Positions 44,267 through 53,057 of a stretch of DNA of 64,000 nucleotides are shown here, piece by piece. This stretch comes from Bog-756 sp963741055 (lineage in GTDB: Bacteria; Actinomycetota; Acidimicrobiia; Acidimicrobiales; RAAP-2), in contig CAVUGU010000008.1 in assembly GCA_963741055.1 (NCBI GenBank), positions 33,476 to 97,475 on the forward strand. The letters are read 5' to 3'. Under the pieces are notes generated by a model. That model saw only the letters and a program-made list of their open reading frames with translations, was not told the origin of the DNA and made no database searches. A program made the translations under genes and the position numbers. Position 1 is the first letter of the stretch, and every line of letters starts with the position of its first letter.

Positions 44267-44821
44267 TTAGTACCCGGTGTTGCCCGTTGTGGTCGTGGTC
44301 GACGCCGTCGGAGTCGCCGAACCCGACACCTTCACGACGCTGAACCCGGCCACGCCTTGGCCGGTAACGTGACCCGCCGAGTCTTCGACGAAGGTATAGA
44401 GCGGTGACCCGTTGTACGTCACGTCGTACGAGCCATCTGCTTGCTTCGCTGCGCTCAGCGTTCCGGTCACCCCAGTGCCGGTCGGTTTGGTGCTCGCGGG
44501 AACCGTAAGAGCCGGCCACGCCGAAGCGCAGCTGCCGGTGCAGCTGCCGCTCAGGGTGTACAGCGGCATCCCATTGCTGTTGGTCAGGATGGCACCGTAC
44601 GTGGGCACCGTCATTACCTTCACGACCGCAGCCGTTCTGGCAGACCCGGAGGAAGCGGAGCTCGCCGTCGTCGACGAGGCGCTACTGCCGCTTGAGCTAC
44701 AAGCCGCAGCCAGTACGCCGACGGCACCGAGGCCAGCGAGCCATAGGACCCCCCGTCGGGGTGCGGCCCGCCCGCCTTGAACGTCTCGCACTCGAGTTCC
44801 CGTGAGCTGGTCCCATCTCAT
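44267..44821 (-). CDS. Secreted lipoprotein with COG4315-type YT repeats
   Basis: 184 residues from ATG 44821 (ggagacc upstream). The signal peptide VLWLAGLGAVGVLAAAC ends in a lipobox (LAAAC), then a Ser/Ala linker. Two repeats of the COG4315 type follow: TNSNGMPLYTLSGSCTGSC with ASAWPALTVP, and DVTYNGSPLYTFVEDSAG with GQGVAGFSVVKV. The family is common in actinomycete envelopes and has no firm function. The tail is Thr-rich. The ORF could extend upstream to 44896, but the ribosome site and signal peptide favour 44821. Confidence 0.8.
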   Translation of the reverse strand: MRWDQLTGTRVRDVQGGRAAPRRGVLWLAGLGAVGVLAAACSSSGSSASSTTASSASSGSARTAAVVKVMTVPTYGAILTNSNGMPLYTLSGSCTGSCASAWPALTVPASTKPTGTGVTGTLSAAKQADGSYDVTYNGSPLYTFVEDSAGHVTGQGVAGFSVVKVSGSATPTASTTTTTGNTGY

Positions 44822-45224
44822 GGCAATCGGTCTCCCTTTCGCTATCGATGATCGTCGCCCGACGATGTTGCGGCAGTCTTCATGGCTCTTTGTCATGGAT
44901 GCGTCCGCTGGTCGGGCCGGTCAAGGTTCGTAATCGCCTTCTGAGGCCGTTTCGTTTCGCAGAGGGTTACGAACAACCAGGTCGCACTGTTCACTGTCGG
45001 CACGGAAGGTCCCACACTCCCCCCGATTGCCGGGTGGTGGCGACCTTCCTCGGCGCCGCTGGGGGCGATGGCCCAGGGGATACGCCCTTGGGAGGGAGGG
45101 GCACCATCCAACAGCTCGACTCCTTGCCGTCTACGTAGCCACCTGCGTTGTATGGCCCAGCCACTAGCCGATCTGAAGGACTGGAAGAAGACCCACACCC
45201 AGGATCGATCAGGAGGCACAGTGG
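44822..45224. other. 403-bp intergenic region, no gene seen
   Basis: No frame here has coding character. A hairpin-capable sequence (cccagggg, 5-base loop, cccttggg with one G-T pair) lies at about 45072-45092, downstream of the large minus-strand gene, and might help end its transcript, but there is no T-run. The promoter of the COG4315 lipoprotein gene should lie at the low-coordinate end. Confidence 0.5.
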
Positions 45225-47948
45225 CTACGACGTGTACCACCCCGCCACGTCGACCAGCGCGTTCGCCGAGCCGGAGGCGTTGAAGATGTCGAGTGCACCG
45301 GTCGAGGACACCTTGGCGATGCAGAGATTGGGCACGGTCTCCCCGGAGACGAAGTTCAGATCCGAGGCGAGTGGCCTGCTGGCCGCGTCAGCCGGGTAGA
45401 CGGTGAGGAAGCTCGGCGCAGTGGCTCCGGTCGCGGTCACGTTGGCGACGACCGCCGCGGCTTCCGATGGAACCCCACCGTTACCGCTCATCTGGACGTT
45501 GAGGGTGCCGCCCGCCGAGAGGGTATGCCCGGCGCAAGGAGTCGTGTTCCCGTTGCTCCTCGTGTCACAGATCCGGGCCGGGGCGAGTGGCTCGAAGTAT
45601 CCCGAGGTAGTCGAAGAGAAGTAGCCGTCGACGTCGACGATCGCATTGACCGTCCCCGAGGCGTTGTAGATGTCGAGGGCCCCACCGGAAGACAGGGGGA
45701 TGATCACCCGGTTGGGGACGCTCTCTCCGGCCGAGAAGTTGATATTCGACGCGAGCGGCCGCACCGAGCCGTCCGGGAAGGCGGTCAGGAAGCTCGTCGC
45801 GGTGCCCCCGGTGACGGTCACGTTGGCGACCACCGCGCTCGCGCCTGAGGGAACCCCACCCTCACCGGTCACCTGCACGTCGAGCGTTCCTCCCGCCGAG
45901 AGGGTCTTTCGGGCGCAGAGAGTCGTGTTCCCGTTGCTCCTTGTGTCACAGATCCGAGAGGGGGTGAGCGAACGGAAGCCCTGTCCGGAGCCAGGTCCGT
46001 AGTAACCGTCGACGTCGACGACCACATTGACCGAGCCCGCGGCGTTGTAGAGGTCGATCGCCCCGGTCGAGGAGAGCGGCACGGTCACCAGGTTCGGGAC
46101 GGTCTCTCCGGCCGAGAAGTTGAGATTGGAGGCGAGCGGCCGGCTCGTCCCGTCCGGATAAGCGGTCAAGAAGGAGGGTGCCGTGGCCCCGGTGACCGTG
46201 ACGTTGGCGACGACCGCGGTGGCGCCGGCAGGCACCCCGCCGTTGCCGGCCACCTGCACGTCGAGCGTTCCTCCCGCCGAGAGGGTCTTGCCGACACAGG
46301 GGGTCGCGTTCCCGTTGCTTCTCGTGTCACAGATCCGAGCCGGGGCAACCGGGAAGTACGGTGCCGGCAGCAGTTCGGTGAGTGGCACCGAGGCTGCGCC
46401 GGTGCCGTCCCCGTTGGTCGCGGCGACCGTGAAGGAGTAGGCGTCGCCCGGAGTGAGGCTCGTGAGATTGACATTCGTGGCCGGCGGGGTGCCGGAGACC
46501 ACGACCGGGGAGAGGGTGGTCGAAGTCGTGGTGTCGGTCGTCGCCACCGAGTAGGAGGTAATTGGGCTCGCCCCCTGGTTGGGAGCCGTCCACGACAGGG
46601 CGGCCTGGCCGACCCCGAGGGTGGCAGCGAGTCCCGTCGGCGCTCCTGGCTGGAGGCCTGCGACGGTAAAGGTCGTCGATCCCGTCGCAGCCCCGTCGGA
46701 ACCGGTCACCTTGTAGACGCCCGGGGTGGACGCCGAACACGCCGCACCCGTGCAGGTTGCACCCGCCGAAGAACCGGATCCGTCGGGAGCGATGGAGAAC
46801 GTCGTCGCGCTGGTGACGTCCCCGATGGCGAGAGAGAGCGAGTCGACCGCATTGGCGGCGATGTCGACGGCGACCCCCGGTTCCGTTGTCGACGAGCTCG
46901 GTGTCAAGGTCAGGCTGGCGGGTATCCGGTCGTAGCCGAGCACGTCCATGTTGGTGATACCGGCCGAGGTGATCGGATACTCACTGCCCGGCGAAGCGAC
47001 GGCGTCGAAGGAATCCGGCGTTGCAGTGGTGTAGTCCTGGGGGTCATACGGGCTGACCGTGTTGAAATCCACGAGCGGTGTCGTCCCGTTGTCGATCGAG
47101 AGGTAAGCGCCAGCTTCGTACTGGGTGAGGCTTCGCACGCCGGTCGCGGTATAGCGGAACAGGTCGTTCGGCACGTAGAAGGTGGAATCGATGTCGAGCC
47201 CCGGCATTCTCCCGAGCACCTCGGACATCTCGTGCTCGACGACACCGATGAAGTCGAAGTCGCCGGACACAGCACGGTTGGATGGGTCGAAGGTGTAGGA
47301 ATACGACGAGCCGATGGTGATGGTCGGCACGTCGCCGGAAGGGCACGTCGGCGTCGAGAAACAGTTGGCTGGCAACATACCGAGGGCCATCTCTTCGGGA
47401 AGCGGAGCGCACATCTCGCCGCCCCCCGTTGGATCCGCAGTGGGGAGGTCCTCTTCCGAGGTGATCTGATCGGGAGTCGTCTCGTGGGCCAGAAGCGCGG
47501 TCCGGTAGGTGGAGTATGACGGCGACAGCGCGCAGAAGAGGGCGTCACTGTTCATCCCGAGTTGACTCCCGCTGAAGGCGACGTTGACGTCAACCGTGAT
47601 GGGATTGCTGTACTCAGCCTCGAACTGTCCGATGGCGTAGTTGAATGCCGACTCGATCTGGGATGCGTGGGGCGATGTCGTCACCGAGGACTCGAAGGTC
47701 GGCACGATCGACAGATGGGTAGCGATTCGGGAACTCTCGCGGGCGGACGGCGTGGTTCCATCGTTGAGCGGGAGCGGGTACGTCCCGGTGATCCGGCTCG
47801 GACCGATCGGAAGGGGCCCCGCGCTCGGTGCCGCTGCGCCGACTGGTGGAGCATGTTCCACGGTGGCCACTCCGAACGAGGTCGCGATGGCAAACAGTGC
47901 GCCCAGCGCCACCGTCTTTCGCGCAGCAGATTTGATGCGGCCGCCCAT
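45225..47948 (-). CDS. Large secreted metallopeptidase-like protein with fibronectin III and three C-terminal repeats
   Basis: 907 residues from ATG 47948 (ribosome site gaaggga). Signal peptide: KTVALGALFAIATSFGVATV. Residues ~70-350 hold a secreted peptidase-like domain with FIGVVEHEMSEVLGR: the HExxxxxGR pattern is that of NF038122-type metalloproteases, with the two zinc His/Glu candidates in HEMSE and DVLGYDR as the closing motif. Residues ~350-450 are an Ig-like stretch, ~450-540 a fibronectin III domain (APTGLAATLGVGQAALSWTA), then three ~126-residue repeats containing PARICDTRSNGN, ANVTVTGATAPSFLTAYP and VDVDGYY. The repeats are probably cell-surface or carbohydrate-binding beta modules. 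One of the longest uninterrupted genes in the window. Confidence 0.8.
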   Translation of the reverse strand: MGGRIKSAARKTVALGALFAIATSFGVATVEHAPPVGAAAPSAGPLPIGPSRITGTYPLPLNDGTTPSARESSRIATHLSIVPTFESSVTTSPHASQIESAFNYAIGQFEAEYSNPITVDVNVAFSGSQLGMNSDALFCALSPSYSTYRTALLAHETTPDQITSEEDLPTADPTGGGEMCAPLPEEMALGMLPANCFSTPTCPSGDVPTITIGSSYSYTFDPSNRAVSGDFDFIGVVEHEMSEVLGRMPGLDIDSTFYVPNDLFRYTATGVRSLTQYEAGAYLSIDNGTTPLVDFNTVSPYDPQDYTTATPDSFDAVASPGSEYPITSAGITNMDVLGYDRIPASLTLTPSSSTTEPGVAVDIAANAVDSLSLAIGDVTSATTFSIAPDGSGSSAGATCTGAACSASTPGVYKVTGSDGAATGSTTFTVAGLQPGAPTGLAATLGVGQAALSWTAPNQGASPITSYSVATTDTTTSTTLSPVVVSGTPPATNVNLTSLTPGDAYSFTVAATNGDGTGAASVPLTELLPAPYFPVAPARICDTRSNGNATPCVGKTLSAGGTLDVQVAGNGGVPAGATAVVANVTVTGATAPSFLTAYPDGTSRPLASNLNFSAGETVPNLVTVPLSSTGAIDLYNAAGSVNVVVDVDGYYGPGSGQGFRSLTPSRICDTRSNGNTTLCARKTLSAGGTLDVQVTGEGGVPSGASAVVANVTVTGGTATSFLTAFPDGSVRPLASNINFSAGESVPNRVIIPLSSGGALDIYNASGTVNAIVDVDGYFSSTTSGYFEPLAPARICDTRSNGNTTPCAGHTLSAGGTLNVQMSGNGGVPSEAAAVVANVTATGATAPSFLTVYPADAASRPLASDLNFVSGETVPNLCIAKVSSTGALDIFNASGSANALVDVAGWYTS
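45231..46350 (-). repeat. Three ~378-bp coding repeats in the secreted metallopeptidase-like gene
   Basis: The marker gtgtcacagatccg recurs at about 45560, 45942 and 46324, giving a period close to 380 bp (126 residues). The copies keep near-identical stretches (e.g. the gttcccgttgct segment before the marker), indicating fairly recent duplication or gene conversion. The modules contain paired Cys (ICDTRS ... TPC) that may form a disulfide in each unit. Confidence 0.85.
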
Positions 47949-48081
47949 TCCGCCGTCCCTTCTCTGGGCCCTCCGCCAGGTTGAGTGTGCCGCCAATCGG
48001 CTAGGTCACAAGCAGAACTCTAATCATGCGCGGGCACTGACGCCGAGGTCCGGCCGCGCAGCTGGGGAGCAACGACCCCGG

Positions 48082-49585
48082 TCAGCCGGAGGGCAACGGT
48101 TGCCACGGTTCGACGCTGACCCAACAAGTGGCCGGAAGGGGAGTGCCCGCTATCGACTTGCACAACGAAGACGGGGGAGAGTTGATGTGCAATTCCACGA
48201 CCTGGTATTGGGTTGGGCCGTAGCGCTTGTCGGGGCCGTAGCTGAGGACTGGAGCCCAGGTCCCGGGAAAGTTCTGGATCTTCGACATCGCAGTGACAAA
48301 AGTGCGCCGGTTGAGATCAGGCCCGGCGTTCTTTGCCGCAGTGGTGAAGAGAGCGATGGCCTGGCACCAGCCGGCGATGGGGCCCTGTTCTTCGACATAG
48401 TCGTTGATGTTCCCCGGTGGGGTCTCGGGATAGGTCTGATGCCAGAGATCCCAGCAAGTACGCAATCCGCTGTCGTAGCCCCCCTGGCTTTCGGGACGTG
48501 GGCTGTCGATCCCACCCAGTGTCTCGGTGGTCACCCCTTCTTGCCCATTGAGCGCCTTGCTATAGGGAACTGGCATGAGGCCAAGCGACGAGGTGATGCT
48601 CGACTCGTAGTCACTCAGGAGGAGACGGGGGAAGTACAGCTGGTTCGTCTCGGCCTGCAGAACCGGAAAGAAGACGTTGAAGGGAATGAGTGGGATGACG
48701 GAGGTGACTCCGTCGCTACGGAGCTGCTGGATGACCAGTGGAGCCTCGGCATCTGTCGATGCTGTGTCGTCGGGGTCGGCATCGATGGTCTTCACGATCG
48801 GGGTGACGCCCGCGGCGGCCAGGTCGGGGAGAAGGTAATTGTTGAGGGCTGCCTGATCGGAAGCCCTGCTTCCGGCGATGACGCCTACTTTGGTTCCGAA
48901 CCCGATCAGGTTGGCGCTAAGTCCCCAAATTGACAACCGCTTGGAGAATGGTCGCCTGATCTGCATTGAGCCACCACAGATAGGGTGAGCCCTGGTTTGT
49001 CCAGTCGGTGACCGTGGTCCACGCGCCGATGAAAGGCGTGTGGCCCTCTTGGGTGACGCACAGCTCATTGTCTCCCGTCCAATCCCCCAGGCCATCGAGG
49101 ACCGCAAAGGCTGCAGGCGATCCTTCGGTCCACGTCTTACACAACGCTCGCATCTCGGTTTCATTGGTCGGGTCGAAGTTCACGATGATGGCGTTGATCT
49201 TTCGGCCGTTGATTCCTCCGGTGTCGTTGACGTGTTTGACGAAGAGCTTGATCGCCTTCGTCTGTTCGCCGAATTCGGCGTCCGCAGCGAATCCCTCCCG
49301 CCCGGCCAGCGAACTGAGGGACACAGTCGGGAAGACGACGTTGATGTTGTCTCTTGTCACTCCCCGGCTCGACGTGCTGGCCGTGCTCACTGAAGAGGGC
49401 GAACCGGCCGGCTGTTCCGTCGATCCCGAATTCGCGGCAGGTGTTGAGGAGGCTGATGCACCACAAGCGGTGGTCCCGACAATCACGGCGCCGGCGAGTG
49501 CCGCCCTGGTGAGGGTGGCGACCCGAGGTCGTCGTGCTCGACGACAACACCGTCGAAACGGACGTGAGCGATTCGTGGAGCGCAT
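48082..49585 (-). CDS. Branched-chain-amino-acid-type ABC transporter substrate-binding lipoprotein, frameshifted
   Basis: ATG 49585 begins a basic leader and signal ending in IVGTTAC (lipobox), then GVTRDNINVVFPTVSLSS, FVKHVNDTGGINGRKINAII and EGHTPFIGAWTT. The frame is lost near 48930 and resumes as LIGFGTKVGVIAGSRASDQ, PLIPFNVFFPVLQAE and a C-terminal lobe (GWCQAIALFTTAAKNAGPDL) to the stop at 48082. This is the LivK/periplasmic-binding type 1 fold of about 500 residues. No permease or ATPase genes lie nearby, so it is an orphan receptor, perhaps for an organic acid or amide. Long C-terminal lobes like this occur in several Acidimicrobiia paralogues. Confidence 0.78.
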
Positions 49586-50090
49586 TCTGAGGTCGAGACC
49601 CCCCTTTGCGCACGACTCTAGGTGACCGCCCACGGGCTTTCCGAGCCATTCGGAGTGCGAGAGGGGGCGACATCGTCCCAGGATCCTGTCGGCCGGCAAG
49701 GTAGGAAAGCCCGGACCCGTGCGCTCGAGGGGCAACCTCTCGATTGCCGAGACACCGTGCTCCGGCCGAGATGTTCACGTGGAGGCGGGCACACTCCGAT
49801 TCGAGGTCGACTGAGCCCAAGATCAAACTGGGGAGCCCTTTTCCGCAACACGGAAAGGACGGGCGCGGGAGCCGCTGGTCAGTGCGAAGAACTATTCGGG
49901 TGGGCGACCGTCAGTGGTGGTCTACAACTCAAACGGAGAAGGTCTGGTTCCTCGAAGCGACCAATACCGTGAAGGAGGCTCGAAGGCGGGCCGGCGCCAT
50001 TGAGCAGGATTTCAAGACGCTCGACACTGCAAGGATGGTGTGAGCGCTACGACGTGCCGCCAACGTGTGTGTCGGGTTGAACGAAGGTCG
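49586..50090. other. 505-bp region without a convincing gene
   Basis: Only short frames with atypical composition are present. A small imperfect hairpin (ccttttccg ... cggaaagg) lies at 49837-49858. A plus-strand frame ending at 50043 (...KVWFLEATNTVKEARRRAG) has some coding character, possibly a decayed fragment, but has no clear start or family. The promoter of the solute-binding protein gene should lie near 49600-49700. Confidence 0.45.
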
Positions 50091-50348
50091 TCAGGATGAT
50101 GCGGTCAACGTGTCTCCTTCGCGTCCACACGCATCCGATCCTGCTATCTCACGTGGAGAAGCACGCCTTCGGTGGGTGGAGCCGGAACGAGGTTGTCGAC
50201 ATACCAGGTCTCCGGGGGCGGGTCCTGCGGACTCGACGCCGCTGTCCCGGACGAGCGCAGTGGGTCTCCCGTCCGAGAACCATCGAGCGCCGTGTTGATG
50301 AAAGGGGTCGCTGTACCAGCCCTGGGCTTTGCTCGAACTGTTCGGCAC
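50091..50348 (-). CDS. Small DUF2510-like protein (GWYxDP motif)
   Basis: 85 residues from GTG 50348. The core KAQGWYSDPFHQHGARWFSD, then GRPTALVRDSGVES, matches the GWYPDP-type module of actinobacterial proteins (related to DUF2510) with a following R-W-F-S-x-G-x-P-T-x-L-V-R-D-x-G sequence. Such modules are usually N- or C-terminal appendages of membrane or regulatory proteins, so this may be a stand-alone copy or a remnant. The ribosome site is weak and the flanks are non-coding. Function unknown. Confidence 0.55.
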   Translation of the reverse strand: MPNSSSKAQGWYSDPFHQHGARWFSDGRPTALVRDSGVESAGPAPGDLVCRQPRSGSTHRRRASPREIAGSDACGREGDTLTASS

Positions 50349-50516
50349 GTCAGGCAGTTTACCTTACGTTTACCTTAATGTCACGATACGTTCACCTCCG
50401 AATGCGGGAGATGGGTGTCGGAGCAGCGTCGGAGCACTCCGGGTAGGTCAGGACGGCCCTGGCCACCCGATCGGTGTGGCCTCAAGCGGCCATCGTTGGT
50501 CGCGGGTCGGAAGACG

Positions 50517-51131
50517 TCACTTTCGGATCTGGAAGGCCCGCTCGGCTCGGTCGAACTCCTGGCGCACGGCGTCGAGGTCGTACGGCTCCTCCTGAAGGGA
50601 GTCGGCGTTCCACTGGCTGCGTGGGGTGCCGACGAAGTCGCCACCGTAGACATGAATGGCTCCCGTATAGGACGACCGCGCGGGATTGTGGACCGCGTGG
50701 ATCACATCGTCGCCGAGAAGTTGCACCGAGCCGTCGGTCAACTCTTTGCCGCCTGACCGGACGAGGGAGTTTCCGCTCCGGCGATAGAACGCGTTGTCTT
50801 CACGACCGCCGTAGATCCCGATGGCCGCCCACATGCGGTGATCGTGGGGGAACAGCGTCATGAGTGGTGGCCAGATCACGTTCAAGATGGTGAGGTCCGA
50901 GGAGCGGTAGATCACGTTCAACCCAGCCGACGGGTCCCTCAGGCCGTCTGTCAACCGCTCGTCGGCAACGGATCGGGCCAGGATCTCTCGGACAGCTCCC
51001 CTCGGGTCCGGCTCGGTCATCGCCTGCACGCAGGTCGCAACCAACTCGTCAGCGGCGCCCATCATCACCTCTGAACGCGCAGAGCTTCGACTGATGGGCC
51101 TCGTGACGGCCTCACTGGGGTTTTCGGCCAT
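50517..51131 (-). CDS. Cupin-like (cysteine-dioxygenase-type) metal-dependent protein
   Basis: 204 residues from ATG 51131 (ribosome site gaggga, 6 bp). The double-stranded beta-helix is seen from LTILNVIWPPLMTLFPHDHRM onward: H-D-H-x2-W-A-x-I-G-I-Y metal motif, then EDNAFYRR and the second His in DDVIHAVHNP. This is the COG5553/cysteine-dioxygenase-like group of predicted metal-dependent enzymes. The N-terminal ~75 residues are helical. Substrate unknown; homologues near thiol or phosphonate genes are not seen here. It is divergent from the decayed PH-like gene. Confidence 0.8.
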   Translation of the reverse strand: MAENPSEAVTRPISRSSARSEVMMGAADELVATCVQAMTEPDPRGAVREILARSVADERLTDGLRDPSAGLNVIYRSSDLTILNVIWPPLMTLFPHDHRMWAAIGIYGGREDNAFYRRSGNSLVRSGGKELTDGSVQLLGDDVIHAVHNPARSSYTGAIHVYGGDFVGTPRSQWNADSLQEEPYDLDAVRQEFDRAERAFQIRK

Positions 51132-51296
51132 GACCACTCCCTCGCTCTGGTGGGCGGCTTCAGTCTGAACGAATGGCCGCCTTTCGACCAGTACAGCTTC
51201 TGAAGCGGGGTCCGCGGGAGGTGATGGACCATTTGGCCGCATCCGTCAGGTTCTCCTCGGTTACCAGGGTACTCTCCGAAGTAATTTCCCTGGACC

Positions 51297-51691
51297 ATGT
51301 CGTCGGTGAGGATCGGATTTCCCGCGAGGTGCAGATACAGAGGAGGGAACCGAAGCCTCGGCGCTCACGGGAGACAGTTGTGGATCAAGGACGGTCGGAT
51401 CGGCCATGGACGGCTCCGGTTGTCACACAGCATTCCGATCGAGACGGTCGAACGGATCGAGCTCTGCGAGCGGGCGATCGAAGGAGTCGTCCCGCGACCT
51501 GTGCTGGCCCAGGGTCTCGCGGGAAGTGGGAGACGCTCGGCCAAGGGAAGCGCACAAGACCTTCACCGATATCTCTGTGCACACAGCAGATGGAGAGACC
51601 GCGCTCGTGGGTTGTCGAACAGCGGGATGCCGACTGGGCGAGGCGGAAGCTCAGGACGATCTTGGAGGAGTACCGAATCAGGCTGAACTGA
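51297..51691 (+). pseudogene. PH-like/bacterial membrane-associated domain protein, decayed or frameshifted
   Basis: Three consecutive frames carry coherent pieces. GRQLWIKDGRIGHGRLRLSH and SIPIETVERIELCERAIEG (frame from 51297) resemble the strands of a small PH-like domain; after a change near 51510 the frame from 51406 gives KTFTDISVHTADGETAL; after another near 51600 the frame from 51173 gives SWVVEQRDADWARRKLRTIL and the C-terminus to 51691. The piecewise layout suggests a ~130-residue protein with two indels. I do not recognise a named family with certainty. Its neighbours are a cupin gene and a methyltransferase gene, giving no functional hint. Confidence 0.5.
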
Positions 51692-51862
51692 TCCTGCTCG
51701 CCGGACCGCCCCGATTCGGGCGGAGATCGGCCCTCCTCAGCAAGTACGGCGCGCGCTCGTCTGAGGTGCTTCATCTCGCAACTGGTAAAGGGGTGGAGCA
51801 CCGCCTGACCGCCGAATCTGAAGGATAATGAGACGGCCCATCCCGGTGGCTGAGGAGAGCGC

Positions 51863-52480
51863 ATGGGGATCTACCGCGAGCGAGTCCTGCCTCGGGTCAT
51901 CGACGTCGCATGTGGCATGAAGGCGGGTGAACCGCTTCGTCGAAGGGTCTGCGAAGGCCTCTCCGGGGAGGTCGTCGAGATTGGTTTCGGCTCGGGCCTG
52001 AACGTCCCGTTCTACCCGGCGACGATCACCAGGGTGACGGCGGTCGAGCCCGCGGACCATGCGTGGAAGCTGGCGGACAAGCGCCTCGGTTCGAGCGTGG
52101 TGCCGGTGGAGCGTTCTGGTCTGGACGGTCAGTCGCTGCCGTTCGCGGACGACAGCTACGACGCTGCTCTTTCCACTTGGACGCTGTGCACCATTCCCGA
52201 CGTCGCCGCCGCGCTGCAAGAGCTACGCCGGGTTCTGAAGCCGGGTGGGTCACTGCATTTCGTCGAGCATGGGCTCGCTCCGGACGAGAACGTCCGCCGC
52301 TGGCAACACCGACTCGAGCCGGTGCAGAAGCGAGTGTTCGGCGGATGCCATCTCACCCGGCGGATCGTCGACCTGCTGACGACCGCAGGCTTCACCGTCA
52401 CTGAGCTCGACGTGTTCTACGAGAAGAGCGCTCCGAAGTTCGAGGCCGCCTACTCGCTCGGCACCGCCGTGTCCCCCTAG
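51863..52480 (+). CDS. Class I SAM-dependent methyltransferase
   Basis: 205 residues. SAM-binding motif I is VVEIGFGSGLNVPFY, the acidic residue after strand 2 is in VTAVEPADHAW, motif II is LPFADDSYDAALSTWTLCTI and motif III LRRVLKPGGSLHFVEHG. The pattern fits UbiE/phospholipid-type methyltransferases (methyltransferase domain 11), which methylate quinones, lipids or small molecules. The N-terminal IYRERVLPRVIDVACGM is typical of the actinobacterial subgroup. It converges on the cNMP-binding gene, 9 bp apart. Substrate not inferable. Confidence 0.88.
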   Translation: MGIYRERVLPRVIDVACGMKAGEPLRRRVCEGLSGEVVEIGFGSGLNVPFYPATITRVTAVEPADHAWKLADKRLGSSVVPVERSGLDGQSLPFADDSYDAALSTWTLCTIPDVAAALQELRRVLKPGGSLHFVEHGLAPDENVRRWQHRLEPVQKRVFGGCHLTRRIVDLLTTAGFTVTELDVFYEKSAPKFEAAYSLGTAVSP

Positions 52481-52489
52481 CGTGCCGTT

Positions 52490-52912
52490 TCAACTCCCGG
52501 AGTTCGGGGAGTCGACGTTCCCGGAGGCCTGTGCGACCGCCGTACGGGATCCGTCGCCGAACAGTTCGTCGTAGTTCCGCAACCGGCTGGCCAAGGCTTT
52601 CATGATGCCCAGCGCGAAGGTGGACGACTCGTCGACCAGGAAGAGGAAGAGTCCCCGATCGATCTCGGCCAGGGTCGTATCACTGGTCGCGATCGCGGTC
52701 AGATTTCGAGGAAGGTGATCGATCAGGGCACGCTCGCCGAAGACGTCCTCCGGTCCGAGCGTCGCGACGACCACTGATCCCTTCCTCAGAGCGACCGATC
52801 CGGACACGATGCCGAACATGTGGGTTCCGGAGTCACCTTCGGCATAGATGACGTCGCCCGCGGCGACGGTCCGGTGGTTCGGAGCATTGAGGAACAGGCT
52901 CTCAGCCGCCAT
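52490..52912 (-). CDS. Single-domain cyclic-nucleotide-binding protein
   Basis: 140 residues from ATG 52912 (ribosome site gaaggtgg). One CRP-type cNMP-binding domain: VIYAEGDSGTHMFGIVSGSV and the phosphate-binding cassette DVFGERALIDHLPRNLTAIA with Glu and the Arg of the pocket, ending in a helix (LGIMKALASRLRNY). No helix-turn-helix follows, so it cannot bind DNA by itself, unlike CRP/FNR. It may sense cAMP or a similar ligand and act through a partner. The C-terminal ~20 residues are low-complexity. Confidence 0.82.
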   Translation of the reverse strand: MAAESLFLNAPNHRTVAAGDVIYAEGDSGTHMFGIVSGSVALRKGSVVVATLGPEDVFGERALIDHLPRNLTAIATSDTTLAEIDRGLFLFLVDESSTFALGIMKALASRLRNYDELFGDGSRTAVAQASGNVDSPNSGS

Positions 52913-53057
52913 GCATCCACCTTCGTCGGGAAAGATCACCGGAACGTCGCGCAAACCCTACCGCTGCACTTCTCCGAACGGGACGACGTGGCGATCGGCG
53001 GCGGGGCTGGTCCTCGCCGTAAGGTGTTCCGATGACCACCACGAGCGGCCGGACGAG

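Noticed and set aside
45072..45092. Rho-independent terminator (cccagggg/cccttggg hairpin)
   Set aside because: The hairpin has a G-T pair, no T-run follows on either strand and it lies ~130 bp from the nearest stop; kept only as a remark.
44893..45240. 115-residue minus-strand frame overlapping the secreted protein's 3' end
   Set aside because: Trp/Arg/Pro-rich sequence with no motif, no ribosome site and overlap with a strong gene.
49744..50043. 99-residue plus-strand frame ending in KVWFLEATNTVKEARRRAG
   Set aside because: No ribosome site, composition changes abruptly inside it and no family is recognisable; at best a fragment.
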